From Haliscomenobacter sp. (GTDB lineage Bacteria > Bacteroidota > Bacteroidia > Chitinophagales > Saprospiraceae): 40,777 nucleotides of DNA. The first letter of the stretch is position 1, and the number at the start of each line of letters is the position of its first letter. The stretch lies in contig NZ_JADKCX010000062.1 in NCBI RefSeq assembly GCF_016718685.1, positions 1 through 40,777 of the forward strand, written 5' to 3'. Below the pieces are notes generated by a model that saw only the letters and a program-made list of their open reading frames with translations, was not told the DNA's origin and searched no databases. The position numbers and the translations under genes were made by a program. Below, in pieces: positions 16,910-24,897 of the stretch.

Positions 16910-17947
16910 CTATCGATGGTACTTCTGCGTCAAAATATTGATGTTGCTCACCACAATTTGCCCCATCGTATAACACTTGTCAAAAATATCGTTTTTGTGG
17001 TGGTAAATCAGGTCTTCGCGCAGTTGCTGGATCTTTTCGGAAGGTGCGATATCGTCAGCCATCATGATCTGAAAGAACAAAGCGGTGCGATTGGGCTGTG
17101 TTTTCATCCGCACTGCCATCAAACTGCGCTCTTCGAGTTGATATTGTAAAACCGATTCAGGCGCCATGTTGTTGATTCCCAAAAAGATAATCGGGTTGTT
17201 TTCCTTAAAATACTGCGGGAGGTAAAAGCTCTTGCGGCCTTCGTACGACTGTTGGTCAAAATCGATGGCCCGCATGCGGTATTGGTTGCCCTCAATGTCG
17301 GGGGTGATGTCTACCACATAATTGTACGAGCGCATGTCCCCCAAAAGCCGGGCAAAACAGCGCTCGTTGAATTTTACAAACTCCTTGGCAATGCGGGTTT
17401 TGTTGAAGACCGATTCATTGAGGTGTTTTTTCATAAAATCATCGCCAGGAACTCCGGCAATATGTTCTTCAATCAGCGTGCTGCCACTCACCATATAAAT
17501 CATCGTATTGGGCGAGAGTAAATCTTCCAATTCCAGGCCATAGACCCGCGAAGCATCGGCGCGTTTGACGTAAAAATGGTCGTAGTTGTCATTGATGCGG
17601 TTGATGATGCGGATGCGGAAGGGTTTGGAATTGCCAAAGTTGCAATAGTCGATGCGGGCGATGGTCAGGTGATCGAGCAATTCTACATTGCCATCCACCT
17701 TCAAGAGTGAATAGATGTATTTGAGTGCCTGAAAAATTTCCTTTTGTTCGTATTCCGGGTAATACACCGTCTCCCAAAGGGTATCATTGCCTTCCTGATC
17801 GATAAGGGGTATCGCAGTATTGTAGCGCAGCAAATCGCTGTATTGCAGCGGTAAATCAATGGCGCGATTGTATTTGATCAGGTATTCCAACAAAGGCTCT
17901 CTGATGGGGTAGACTTGTTTTTTTTGGGAGGGGACGTTTCCTTTCAT
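16910..17947 (-). CDS. Conserved protein with kinase-like (APH/HipA-type) motifs, function unknown
   Basis: The 345-residue protein has no signal peptide or membrane helix. I know no named family, but the order of motifs recalls the aminoglycoside-phosphotransferase/HipA-like kinase fold: Lys128 in DHFYVKRAD (possible ATP-binding Lys), a Glu pair at 160-161 (LIEEHIAG), LLGDMRSYNYVVD at 202-213 with Asp204 and Asn209 (like a catalytic loop D-x4-N), and AIDFDQQ at 227-233 (like the metal-binding DFD/DFG). The N-terminal 100 residues are charged and helical. This assignment is my inference from motif order, not from a recognised family. The gene lies between two long inverted repeats and downstream of acs on the same strand. 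Confidence 0.6.
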   Translation of the reverse strand: MKGNVPSQKKQVYPIREPLLEYLIKYNRAIDLPLQYSDLLRYNTAIPLIDQEGNDTLWETVYYPEYEQKEIFQALKYIYSLLKVDGNVELLDHLTIARIDYCNFGNSKPFRIRIINRINDNYDHFYVKRADASRVYGLELEDLLSPNTMIYMVSGSTLIEEHIAGVPGDDFMKKHLNESVFNKTRIAKEFVKFNERCFARLLGDMRSYNYVVDITPDIEGNQYRMRAIDFDQQSYEGRKSFYLPQYFKENNPIIFLGINNMAPESVLQYQLEERSLMAVRMKTQPNRTALFFQIMMADDIAPSEKIQQLREDLIYHHKNDIFDKCYTMGQIVVSNINILTQKYHR

Positions 17948-17956
17948 GTGGGAGGG

Positions 17957-18055
17957 TTTGAGGGTTCGGGGTTCGAAGGTTTGAGGGTTCGTAGTTCGGG
18001 GGCTCCAAGGGCGAAGGACAACCCTCGAACCCCCAAACTTCGAACCCCCGAACCC
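17957..18055. repeat. Imperfect inverted repeat of the GGGTTCG type
   Basis: The left arm (about 17961-17991) is built on GGGTTCGGGGTTCGAAGG; the right arm (about 18020-18055) is its near-complement, rich in CGAACCCCC. The right end touches the acs stop codon at 18056-18058, and the left end lies just upstream of the 17947 start codon. A long GC-rich hairpin would form in the mRNA between the two genes, which could terminate or attenuate read-through from acs. Confidence 0.75.
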
Positions 18056-19960
18056 CTAAAGATTTGCGGCTCCCGTCTTAATCTCCTCCACTACTTCCGG
18101 GTTCAGCAATGTAGAAACATCCCCCAGATTGGAGACATCGCCTTCGGCAACTTTGCGGAGGATGCGGCGCATGATTTTTCCCGAACGCGTTTTAGGCAAT
18201 CCACTGACAATTTGGATTTTATCCGGTTTGGCGATAGGGCCAATTTCTTTACTCACTACATCCATTACTTCTTTGCGGAATTTGACTTCGTCACTCACCG
18301 GATCAGTCGTGATTACGTAAGCATAAATACCTTGACCTTTAATGTCGTGTGGATACCCGACTACTGCCGACTCGACTACACCAGGGTGCTGGTTGATGGC
18401 GTTTTCAACTTCAGCGGTGCCCAGGCGATGCCCTGATACATTGATGACATCGTCTACCCGGCCAATGATGCGGTAATAGCCATCCTTATCGCGCCTTGCG
18501 CCATCGCCGGTGAAATACATCCCTTTGATGGGGCTAAAATAGGTTTGCCGACAACGCTCGTGATCACCGTAGGTGGTACGCAGGATGGAGGGCCAGGGAA
18601 ACTTCATGCACAACAAACCCTCTACGTTGTTTCCTTCAATTTCTTTACCCTCAGAGGTAGTAAGGCAGGGTTGTACGCCCGGCAGTGGCAAAGTGGCATA
18701 ACAGGGTTTGAGTGGGGTAATCCCGGCCAATGGAGAGATCAGAATGCCTCCGGTTTCGGTTTGCCACCAGGTATCTACAATGGGCGCTTTGCCGTGCCCA
18801 ACTTTTTCATGGTACCAGCGCCAGGCCTCCTCATTGATGGGTTCGCCCACACTGCCGAGCACTTTGATGCTGGACAAAGAATGTTTTTCTACCCAGGAAT
18901 CGCCTTGGGCTTGTAAGGCCCGAATGGCGGTAGGCGCGGTGTAAAAATGGGTAACCTGGTGTTTGTCGCAAATTTCCCAAAACCGACCAGCATCGGGATA
19001 CGTAGGTACCCCTTCAAACATAATGGAGGTTGCCCCAGCCAATAAAGGCCCGTACACGATGTAGGAATGTCCCGTGATCCAGCCAATGTCAGCGGTACAC
19101 CAATAGATGTCGCCATCCTGAATTTGGAACACATTGCGGAAACTGTAGCAGGTGTACACCATATAACCGCCACAGGTATGCACTACCCCCTTGGGTTTAC
19201 CCGTCGAGCCGGAGGTGTAGAGGATGAACAACATGTCTTCGGAGTCCATTTCTGTCGCTGGGCATTCCGCAGATTGAGGGTTTACCTCATCGTGCCACCA
19301 TTTGTCGCGCCCGCTTTGCATGGGTATCATTTCGTTGGCACATTGGTACACCAGCACGGTTTTTACCGAATCACAACCCATATTCAAAGCCTCGTCTACC
19401 ACTTTTTTTACCGGAATGTACTTGGCACCACGACTATTGAAGTCAGACGTGATGACCATTTTGCATTCCGAGTCTTTGATGCGATCCGACAGCGAATGTG
19501 CCGAAAAACCGGCAAATACCACCGAATGAATCGCCCCTATGCGTGCAGACGCCAAGATCCCGATGGCCAATTCAGGCACCATCGGCATGTAAAAGCAGAC
19601 CCGGTCTCCTTTTTGAATGCCGTTGGCTTTGAGTGCATTGGCCGCTTTGCATACTTCGGCGTGAAGTTGCCGATACGTAAAGCGGCGGTTGGGCGCCTCT
19701 GGGTCATTGGCTTCCCAGAGGATGGCCACTTGATCGCCTCGGGTGGCGAGGTGCCGATCCAGGCAGTTTTCTGTGATGTTGAGTTTTCCGCCTACAAACC
19801 AATTGATGTCAGGACCTTCAAAATTCCAGTCCAATACTTTACTCCAGGGCTTGCGCCACTGGAAAGTTTCGGCTTGTTCGGCCCAAAATGCTTCAGGATG
19901 GTCCACTGCGCGTTGATAAGCGCTGTGGTATTCTTCAATGCTGCGGATTTGTAAAGTCAT
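18056..19960 (-). CDS. acsA: Acetyl-CoA synthetase
   Basis: The start is placed at ATG 19960 (MTLQIRSIEEYHSAYQRAVD), giving 634 aa, typical of AMP-forming acetyl-CoA synthetases; the frame is open to 20131 but would then overlap the upstream gene's 3' end. Family blocks in order: WNFEGPDINWFVGGKLN near the N-terminus, the P-loop-like YTSGSTGKPKG (around residue 250), TDIGWITGHSYIVYGPL, DTWWQTETGG, FTGDGARRDKDGYY, GRVDDVINVSGHR, and the C-terminal LPKTRSGKIMRR, whose Lys (about residue 595) is the regulatory acetylation site in homologues. The enzyme activates acetate to acetyl-CoA with ATP in the cytoplasm. The gene lies 70 bp downstream of an exported-protein gene and next to an acyl-CoA dehydrogenase locus. 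Confidence 0.96.
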   Translation of the reverse strand: MTLQIRSIEEYHSAYQRAVDHPEAFWAEQAETFQWRKPWSKVLDWNFEGPDINWFVGGKLNITENCLDRHLATRGDQVAILWEANDPEAPNRRFTYRQLHAEVCKAANALKANGIQKGDRVCFYMPMVPELAIGILASARIGAIHSVVFAGFSAHSLSDRIKDSECKMVITSDFNSRGAKYIPVKKVVDEALNMGCDSVKTVLVYQCANEMIPMQSGRDKWWHDEVNPQSAECPATEMDSEDMLFILYTSGSTGKPKGVVHTCGGYMVYTCYSFRNVFQIQDGDIYWCTADIGWITGHSYIVYGPLLAGATSIMFEGVPTYPDAGRFWEICDKHQVTHFYTAPTAIRALQAQGDSWVEKHSLSSIKVLGSVGEPINEEAWRWYHEKVGHGKAPIVDTWWQTETGGILISPLAGITPLKPCYATLPLPGVQPCLTTSEGKEIEGNNVEGLLCMKFPWPSILRTTYGDHERCRQTYFSPIKGMYFTGDGARRDKDGYYRIIGRVDDVINVSGHRLGTAEVENAINQHPGVVESAVVGYPHDIKGQGIYAYVITTDPVSDEVKFRKEVMDVVSKEIGPIAKPDKIQIVSGLPKTRSGKIMRRILRKVAEGDVSNLGDVSTLLNPEVVEEIKTGAANL

Positions 19961-20024
19961 GATGCAGGTTGTGGTTTGGTCGGTAAATTTAATCCCAAAC
20001 CATGAACCCTCAAATTTTATCTGG

Positions 20025-20040
20025 TAACTTTTAAAAGTTA
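20025..20040. promoter_or_regulatory. Perfect 16-bp palindrome upstream of acsA
   Basis: TAACTTTTAAAAGTTA is a perfect palindrome whose centre lies about 70 bp upstream of the acsA start. It overlaps the stop codon of the 20031-20975 gene. It may be an operator for acsA, or simply AT-rich chance symmetry; no second copy was seen. Confidence 0.3.
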
Positions 20041-20975
20041 GCGATTGTTCTTCTTTTTCCGGTTGGATTGGTTCGATCGTAGATGACATTTTTCTTGCCG
20101 GACAATGGTTGTGGAGCAGGGGCTTCATCAAGAAGCTGGGTTTCCAGTTTATCGGAATACACCAACTGGCCTTTGTTGATTTTAAAACTTTCGTAGGTAC
20201 CGTCAGGAACGTTAACCGGACCGGATTTGTCCGATCCTTGGAAGGGTATCAGGTGGTCGAAGACGATCATCTCCATCGCTGCATCCCAATTCATTTTTAC
20301 ACTGGTTTCAGCGCTGTATTCCAGCAATAATCGATTGACTGGCCCGTCATTGTTGATCGTTTTTGGAAAGACGGGGGCACCAAACACCAGTTGATCATCT
20401 TTAAAGGTCAGGACGTCAATGATTTTACGACGTTTGAAAAAGGAATAGGTATCCAGACCAAAAAGCAGGTATTGAGGCCCGGTAGGGGAGTTGAGCTTAA
20501 TGATGTTGTAATAAATGACGCCATACCAGTTGTCTGCACCAAGAACAGCTTGTTGTACGTCTTCGATTTTGGCCGAACGATCCACGAGCGGGTACATTTT
20601 TAGTTCCGGGCTATTCATTTGTACTACCCCATAATAGTGATACGTATTATCGTCTACAAACAACTGCCAGGTGAAAATACGGAAAGTACTGTCGGGGGCA
20701 TACTGGATAGAGATCGGCTTTAAACGTTCAAATTTGTATTGGTAGGAATTGCTAACTTTTAAGGCCTTTTTGAGGGTCAGAATCATTTTCCTGGTGGCCG
20801 CAAAACGGCTCTCAGGCAGGGAGTCATTGATGACCAAAAAAGAAAGGATGCCCAGGGTGTCTTCGTAAAGCTTTAGTTCCTTTTGGGCAGCGCCACTCAA
20901 TTTGGTTTTGCTTTGGGCTTGGCCAAATATTGGAATCAACAGGCTGAAAACGAGGAGAAAAAAGAGATTACGCAT
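20031..20975 (-). CDS. Exported protein of unknown function
   Basis: The 314-residue product begins with a clear signal peptide (MRNLFFLLVFSLLIPIFGQAQ) cleaved after about residue 21. The mature part is a mostly beta-rich soluble protein with blocks such as FRIFTWQLFVDDNTYHYYG, YYNIIKLNSPTGPQYLLFGL and VNWDAAMEM-like (KMNWDAAMEMIVFDHL). It ends in a Lys/Arg-rich tail (GKKNVIYDRTNPTGKRRT). I recognise it as a type of conserved Bacteroidota periplasmic protein with no assigned role, and see no catalytic motif. It lies between the acyl-CoA dehydrogenase terminator and acsA. Confidence 0.75.
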   Translation of the reverse strand: MRNLFFLLVFSLLIPIFGQAQSKTKLSGAAQKELKLYEDTLGILSFLVINDSLPESRFAATRKMILTLKKALKVSNSYQYKFERLKPISIQYAPDSTFRIFTWQLFVDDNTYHYYGVVQMNSPELKMYPLVDRSAKIEDVQQAVLGADNWYGVIYYNIIKLNSPTGPQYLLFGLDTYSFFKRRKIIDVLTFKDDQLVFGAPVFPKTINNDGPVNRLLLEYSAETSVKMNWDAAMEMIVFDHLIPFQGSDKSGPVNVPDGTYESFKINKGQLVYSDKLETQLLDEAPAPQPLSGKKNVIYDRTNPTGKRRTIANF

Positions 20976-21055
20976 GGCTTGAATTGAAGATTATTTGCCT
21001 CCATAACGCCGGAATACCATTCAGTTATTGTACAGCAGTGCCATACAGTTTTGTT

Positions 21056-21090
21056 AAAAAAAAACGCTTCAGCCGATGAAGCTGAAGCGT
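21056..21090 (-). terminator. Intrinsic terminator of the acyl-CoA dehydrogenase gene
   Basis: The arms ACGCTTCAGC (21064-21073) and GCTGAAGCGT (21081-21090) pair perfectly around a 7-nt loop. On the minus strand the hairpin is followed by a run of nine T (complement of 21056-21064). It lies about 85 bp beyond the stop of the 21174-22970 gene. Confidence 0.88.
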
Positions 21091-21173
21091 ACTCAACAAA
21101 CACTTAGTTACTTATGATACAAAACGCTAAGTCAGTAAACAACTAGTAAACAACTATACTGTATTAGTTAAGG

Positions 21174-22970
21174 CTATACTGCATATTCGTTGGCAGCAAT
21201 CAACACATCGGCAAGTTCCCGGCGGAGGGTTTTGACGTTTTGAGCAGGATACTTGGTGAATCTCTTCAAGCCCATTAGCATCGTGCGCAACAAATCCCCT
21301 TCCGCGAAGGAAGCCAGGGCATCAGTGCCATTTTTATTCATGCGCAAAGTGACATCGTGGATGAATACCTTTAAGATGGCATCATACACTTCCTGTTTTA
21401 CTTTGCCTTGCATGCCGGCCAGTTTTTCAACCCGCAGCAGCGTGGACTCGGCCAGGAATAGATCTGACAACATATCGGCCACATTCATGATGATTTCCTG
21501 CTCGTCTTTCAGGTCGAGTTTGCCTTCCATTTGCAGTTTTGCGGCTGCACCTGCGACCATCAATACTGCCTTCTTGAAATCCTTTACGGCTTTCTTTTCC
21601 TCCGCATATGGACCTTCTTCTTTACCCAAACTAGGCATAGAAGCCAATTCTTTTTGTACTTCCCAGGCTGGCCCAACGATGTCTAATGCACCTTTCATCG
21701 CACGTTTGAGCAACATGTCAATGCTCAGCAAACGGTTGATTTCGTTGGTGCCTTCATAAATGCGGTTGATGCGGGCATCACGGTAGGCACGGGCAGCGGT
21801 GCCTTCTTCTGAAAAGCCCATTCCACCGTGTACTTGCACCGTCTCGTCTACTACATAATCAAGTGCTTCTGAACCCGTTACTTTCAGAATCGAGCACTCA
21901 ATGGCGTATTCTTCGGCAGCCTTGAGCTCTGCTTCACCAAAGCTGGCGCCATTGGCCTCAAATTCCTGTTTCTTCAATTCCATGAGGTTGGATACCCGGA
22001 ACAATGCTGACTCAGTAGAAAATATACGAATAGCCTGTTCAGCCAATTTGTACTGAATGGCTCCAAAACTGGAGATGGGTACACCAAACTGGATGCGCTC
22101 ATTGGCATACCGGATGGCGGTAGTGACGCTGTATTTCGCACCACCCAGGCTCAATGCACACAATTTGAAACGACCAGTATTCAACGCGTTGAAGGCGATG
22201 AGGTGGCCTTTGCCAATTTTACCCAAAACATTGTCTACGGCAACGGGGGTATTCTCGAAAAATACCTGGCGGGTAGAAGAACCCTTGATGCCCAATTTCT
22301 TTTCTTCTGCTCCCAAAGTCAAGCCAGCAGAGTCGCGCTCAACGATAAAGCCGGTGAATTTGTCACCGTCAATTTTGGCAAAAACAATAAAAATATCGGC
22401 AAACCCCGCGTTGGAAATCCACATTTTTTGCCCGTTGAGGAGATAATGTTTGCCATCGGCAGAAAGGTCAGCGCGGGTTTTGGCCGCCAATGCATCCGAA
22501 CCAGAACCTGGCTCGGTGAGGCAATACGCCGCTTTCAACTCCCCATTGATCAAACGGGGCAGGTATTTGTCTTTTTGTTCTTCGGTACCGAAATACAGGA
22601 TTGGCAACATGCCAATGCCGATGTGCGCAGCATACGAAACCGTAAATGCTCCGGCTGGGCCAAGAGCATCTCCGATGAGGGTATTGGTATTGGTGTCCAA
22701 TTGCATACCGCCGTACACCTCGGGCATATGGGTTCCGAGAAGCCCCAGTGCCGCCATTTTTTCGAGCAAACGTGGCGAAATGTTGTCTTCCTGGTGTTCT
22801 ATTTTTTCAGAGTTGGGGAGTATTTCATTGTGCAAAAAGTCGCGAACCATCTCGCGGATCATCATTTGTTCCTCATTCAGCTCTTCTGGGATAAAAATGT
22901 CTTCGGCCTGGGAATCTTTGATCAAAAATTCACCCCCTTGAAGCGCGGTTTTGCTGAGTACTGCTTCCAT
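21174..22970 (-). CDS. Acyl-CoA dehydrogenase
   Basis: The 598-residue protein has the usual N-terminal helical domain (EELNEEQMMIREMVRDFLHN), the beta-domain with AAYCLTEPGSGSDALAAKT (FAD and substrate binding) and KMWISNAGFADIFIVFAKI, and the C-terminal helical domain with QFGVPISSFGAIQYKLAE and VDETVQVHGGMGFSEE. The catalytic Glu lies in RIYEGTNEINRLL at about residues 403-415. It is about 200 residues longer than short- and medium-chain enzymes because of a C-terminal extension, as in VLCAD/ACAD9-type enzymes, so long-chain acyl-CoA is the likely substrate. It works in fatty-acid beta-oxidation. The divergent promoter region carries two identical 16-bp dyads, and an intrinsic terminator follows the gene. 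Confidence 0.93.
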   Translation of the reverse strand: MEAVLSKTALQGGEFLIKDSQAEDIFIPEELNEEQMMIREMVRDFLHNEILPNSEKIEHQEDNISPRLLEKMAALGLLGTHMPEVYGGMQLDTNTNTLIGDALGPAGAFTVSYAAHIGIGMLPILYFGTEEQKDKYLPRLINGELKAAYCLTEPGSGSDALAAKTRADLSADGKHYLLNGQKMWISNAGFADIFIVFAKIDGDKFTGFIVERDSAGLTLGAEEKKLGIKGSSTRQVFFENTPVAVDNVLGKIGKGHLIAFNALNTGRFKLCALSLGGAKYSVTTAIRYANERIQFGVPISSFGAIQYKLAEQAIRIFSTESALFRVSNLMELKKQEFEANGASFGEAELKAAEEYAIECSILKVTGSEALDYVVDETVQVHGGMGFSEEGTAARAYRDARINRIYEGTNEINRLLSIDMLLKRAMKGALDIVGPAWEVQKELASMPSLGKEEGPYAEEKKAVKDFKKAVLMVAGAAAKLQMEGKLDLKDEQEIIMNVADMLSDLFLAESTLLRVEKLAGMQGKVKQEVYDAILKVFIHDVTLRMNKNGTDALASFAEGDLLRTMLMGLKRFTKYPAQNVKTLRRELADVLIAANEYAV

Positions 22971-23004
22971 AAGTATATTGTGATTGTTTGTTTTAATGAA
23001 CTTC

Positions 23005-23020
23005 TAGCGAAAATTCGCTA
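23005..23020. promoter_or_regulatory. Operator-like dyad, copy 1
   Basis: TAGCGAAAATTCGCTA is a pair of 7-bp inverted arms (TAGCGAA/TTCGCTA) with an AA centre. It sits directly downstream of the candidate minus-strand -7 box (23021-23028), where the transcript of the acyl-CoA dehydrogenase should start, so a bound protein would be expected to repress it. Confidence 0.7.
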
Positions 23021-23028
23021 CAAAATTA
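23021..23028 (-). promoter_or_regulatory. Candidate -7 box of the acyl-CoA dehydrogenase gene
   Basis: Read on the minus strand this is TAATTTTG, an exact match to TAnnTTTG. About 20 nt upstream is TTTAC, only a weak -33 match. The box touches operator copy 1. Confidence 0.5.
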
Positions 23029-23069
23029 ATGGCTTTATTCGAGATTGTAAAGACATGGCTTTGTTTTTT

Positions 23070-23085
23070 TAGCGAAAATTCGCTA
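23070..23085. promoter_or_regulatory. Operator-like dyad, copy 2
   Basis: This is an identical copy of TAGCGAAAATTCGCTA, 65 bp (about six helical turns) from copy 1. It lies upstream of the divergent SIMPL-like gene (start 23164) and downstream of a TTTG at 23060-23063, so it may control either or both directions. Confidence 0.7.
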
Positions 23086-23163
23086 AAATTTAATTTTTGT
23101 CAAAAAAATTAAATTTGAAGCCGCTGCGTTACATGTTTAACAAAAAACCTTAAAACCTAAACG

Positions 23164-24189
23164 ATGAGAAAACAGCTTATTCCATTAGCAATCGGGCTTT
23201 GCCTTGGTGTACAACTTGAAGCTCAGGTGATGGGCAATTATGCCGAGCAAAAAAAGCAAAGCAACGAATACAATCAGCAACAGCAACAATTGAATTCAAA
23301 TGTCGCACCCAACGCCCAATATCGATCGATTCCCCGCAGCGCCAAACTTCAGGACGACAACAGCATCGAGGTAACCATCAATACCCTCTCAAACCAACGC
23401 GCCAGTTCGTACACCGCAGTATTTACCATCCTCCAGGTAGCCAGAACTGCCGACGAAACCAATACCCAGCTCAACAACCGCCTCAACAGTTTTGTCAATG
23501 ACTTAAAAGGATTGGGCATTCCGGAGACCGATATCTACATCGACATGGTCAACTTTTTGCCCAAATACGAGTACGATGTGAGCAAAAAGATTTTTTCTAA
23601 AAAAACCCTCACCGAAATTCCCAAGGGTTTTGAATTGCAAAAAAACGTACACATTCGTTATAGTAAGCCCAGCATACTGGATCAGATTGTCACGGCTGCA
23701 GCCAAACAGGAAATTTACGACATAGTCAAGGTCGATTATTTTGTAAAACAACAACAACAGGTGTACCAGGAATTGCGTACCCTCTCCTTCGACTACCTCA
23801 AAAACATCAAGGAATCGTACGCAAAAATGGGCATTCACCTGGATTCTGCCTACGTCATCACGGCTGAGAACGCCTGGGTGGCATATCCTACCAATCGTTA
23901 TGAAAGTTACCAGGCTTTTAGTACCCAATCGTTGGATGCCACAGAAAAAAACAACTCAGTCGTACAGCCCGCCGACAAACCCACCCTGCGCTTTTACAAC
24001 GCGGTTGCGGCCAATGACTACGACATCGTAATCAACCCGGAAATCCTGGAACCCGCTGTACAGTTCTCCTATAACCTCGCCGTGCGCTTTAAAATGCCAG
24101 ATGCCAAACCCAGGATCAAAACCGAAATCAAAAAAGAATTCATTTTAGTAACACCGACAGGAGAGGTGAAAAGCCTGAAGATTGAGTGA
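23164..24189 (+). CDS. Exported SIMPL-domain-like protein
   Basis: The 341-residue product has a signal peptide (MRKQLIPLAIGLCLGVQLEAQ). A Gln/Asn-rich segment follows (about residues 32-46, NEYNQQQQQLNSN). The body looks like the SIMPL (DUF541) fold: a strand with SYTAVFTILQVARTADETN, a helix NNRLNSFVNDLKGLGI, then TDIYIDMVNFLPKYEYD and ELQKNVHIRYS. SIMPL proteins are periplasmic with no settled biochemical function. The gene is divergent from the acyl-CoA dehydrogenase and shares its regulatory region with two identical dyads. The assignment is by structural pattern, with moderate confidence. Confidence 0.65.
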   Translation: MRKQLIPLAIGLCLGVQLEAQVMGNYAEQKKQSNEYNQQQQQLNSNVAPNAQYRSIPRSAKLQDDNSIEVTINTLSNQRASSYTAVFTILQVARTADETNTQLNNRLNSFVNDLKGLGIPETDIYIDMVNFLPKYEYDVSKKIFSKKTLTEIPKGFELQKNVHIRYSKPSILDQIVTAAAKQEIYDIVKVDYFVKQQQQVYQELRTLSFDYLKNIKESYAKMGIHLDSAYVITAENAWVAYPTNRYESYQAFSTQSLDATEKNNSVVQPADKPTLRFYNAVAANDYDIVINPEILEPAVQFSYNLAVRFKMPDAKPRIKTEIKKEFILVTPTGEVKSLKIE

Positions 24190-24331
24190 TGAGAGATGAA
24201 CGTTGAAACGTGCATTGACGAGCGGCCTTACAAATGCAACTCAATTTTTGAAAACACCAAAACAAAAGCCCACAGTGCTACCAAGCACTACAGGCCAGAG
24301 GGAATAGTAGTCTAAAAATTGACTTGCCAAA

Positions 24332-24862
24332 CTAAAACTTGAGTGAGCCAAAGTACGCTTCTTTTACAGCAGGATCACCTTTTTGATCCAGGCTATTGAA
24401 ATTCACCGTGTAACTTTTGATGCCTTTTACAAAGATCAGTTGGCTCATGACATTGACCTCTCCATCTCTGGGAAATTCGAGTTCAAGAGCCAGTACAGGT
24501 TGGTCGTTCATTTGAATCCGCTCTGCTTTAAGCAATTTAGAATTGGAAAGCGCTTGCAAAGAACTGCTCTGCACTTGATCCCAAAACTCCGAAGTTTCTG
24601 CGGCAGCGCTCAGTTGCTCGGCGTTGATCCCCAGATTGCTCAAGTCGCGAATCAAGACCGTGAGTACAGCCAGGCTATCTGCGGTTTTAAAGCGAAATAA
24701 GGTAATCCCACCTTCCATATCGCGCTTGCTGGGAGCACCGGGGTATTTTACCGAAACGCCCTCGCCTAAATCGGTTTGCACCCAGTTTTCACTTTGCGCT
24801 TGAACATTTAAACCTACGAGGAGGCCAAGAAGCATACAAATGGCTACAATGAGATTTTTCAT
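24332..24862 (-). CDS. Exported protein of unknown function
   Basis: The start is set at ATG 24862, where a signal peptide begins (MKNLIVAICMLLGLLVGLNV, then QAQ), giving 176 aa; the open frame extends 43 codons upstream without similarity to a signal. The mature protein includes SVKYPGAPSKRDMEGGITLF and a beta-rich body (LAVLTVLIRDLSNLGINAEQ, PVLALELEFPRDGEVNVMSQ). This layout resembles small periplasmic proteins with a PsbP-like or lipoprotein-like sheet, but no family can be named. It follows the Asp-box propeller gene on the same strand with 35 bp between them. Confidence 0.7.
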   Translation of the reverse strand: MKNLIVAICMLLGLLVGLNVQAQSENWVQTDLGEGVSVKYPGAPSKRDMEGGITLFRFKTADSLAVLTVLIRDLSNLGINAEQLSAAAETSEFWDQVQSSSLQALSNSKLLKAERIQMNDQPVLALELEFPRDGEVNVMSQLIFVKGIKSYTVNFNSLDQKGDPAVKEAYFGSLKF

Positions 24863-24897
24863 GTTTTTGTTTTTGCTATGAATGTTAAAGGACATAT

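Noticed and set aside
23274..23300. CAGCAA-type short repeats in the SIMPL-like gene as a tandem repeat element
   Set aside because: They simply encode a Gln/Asn-rich linker, within one reading frame.
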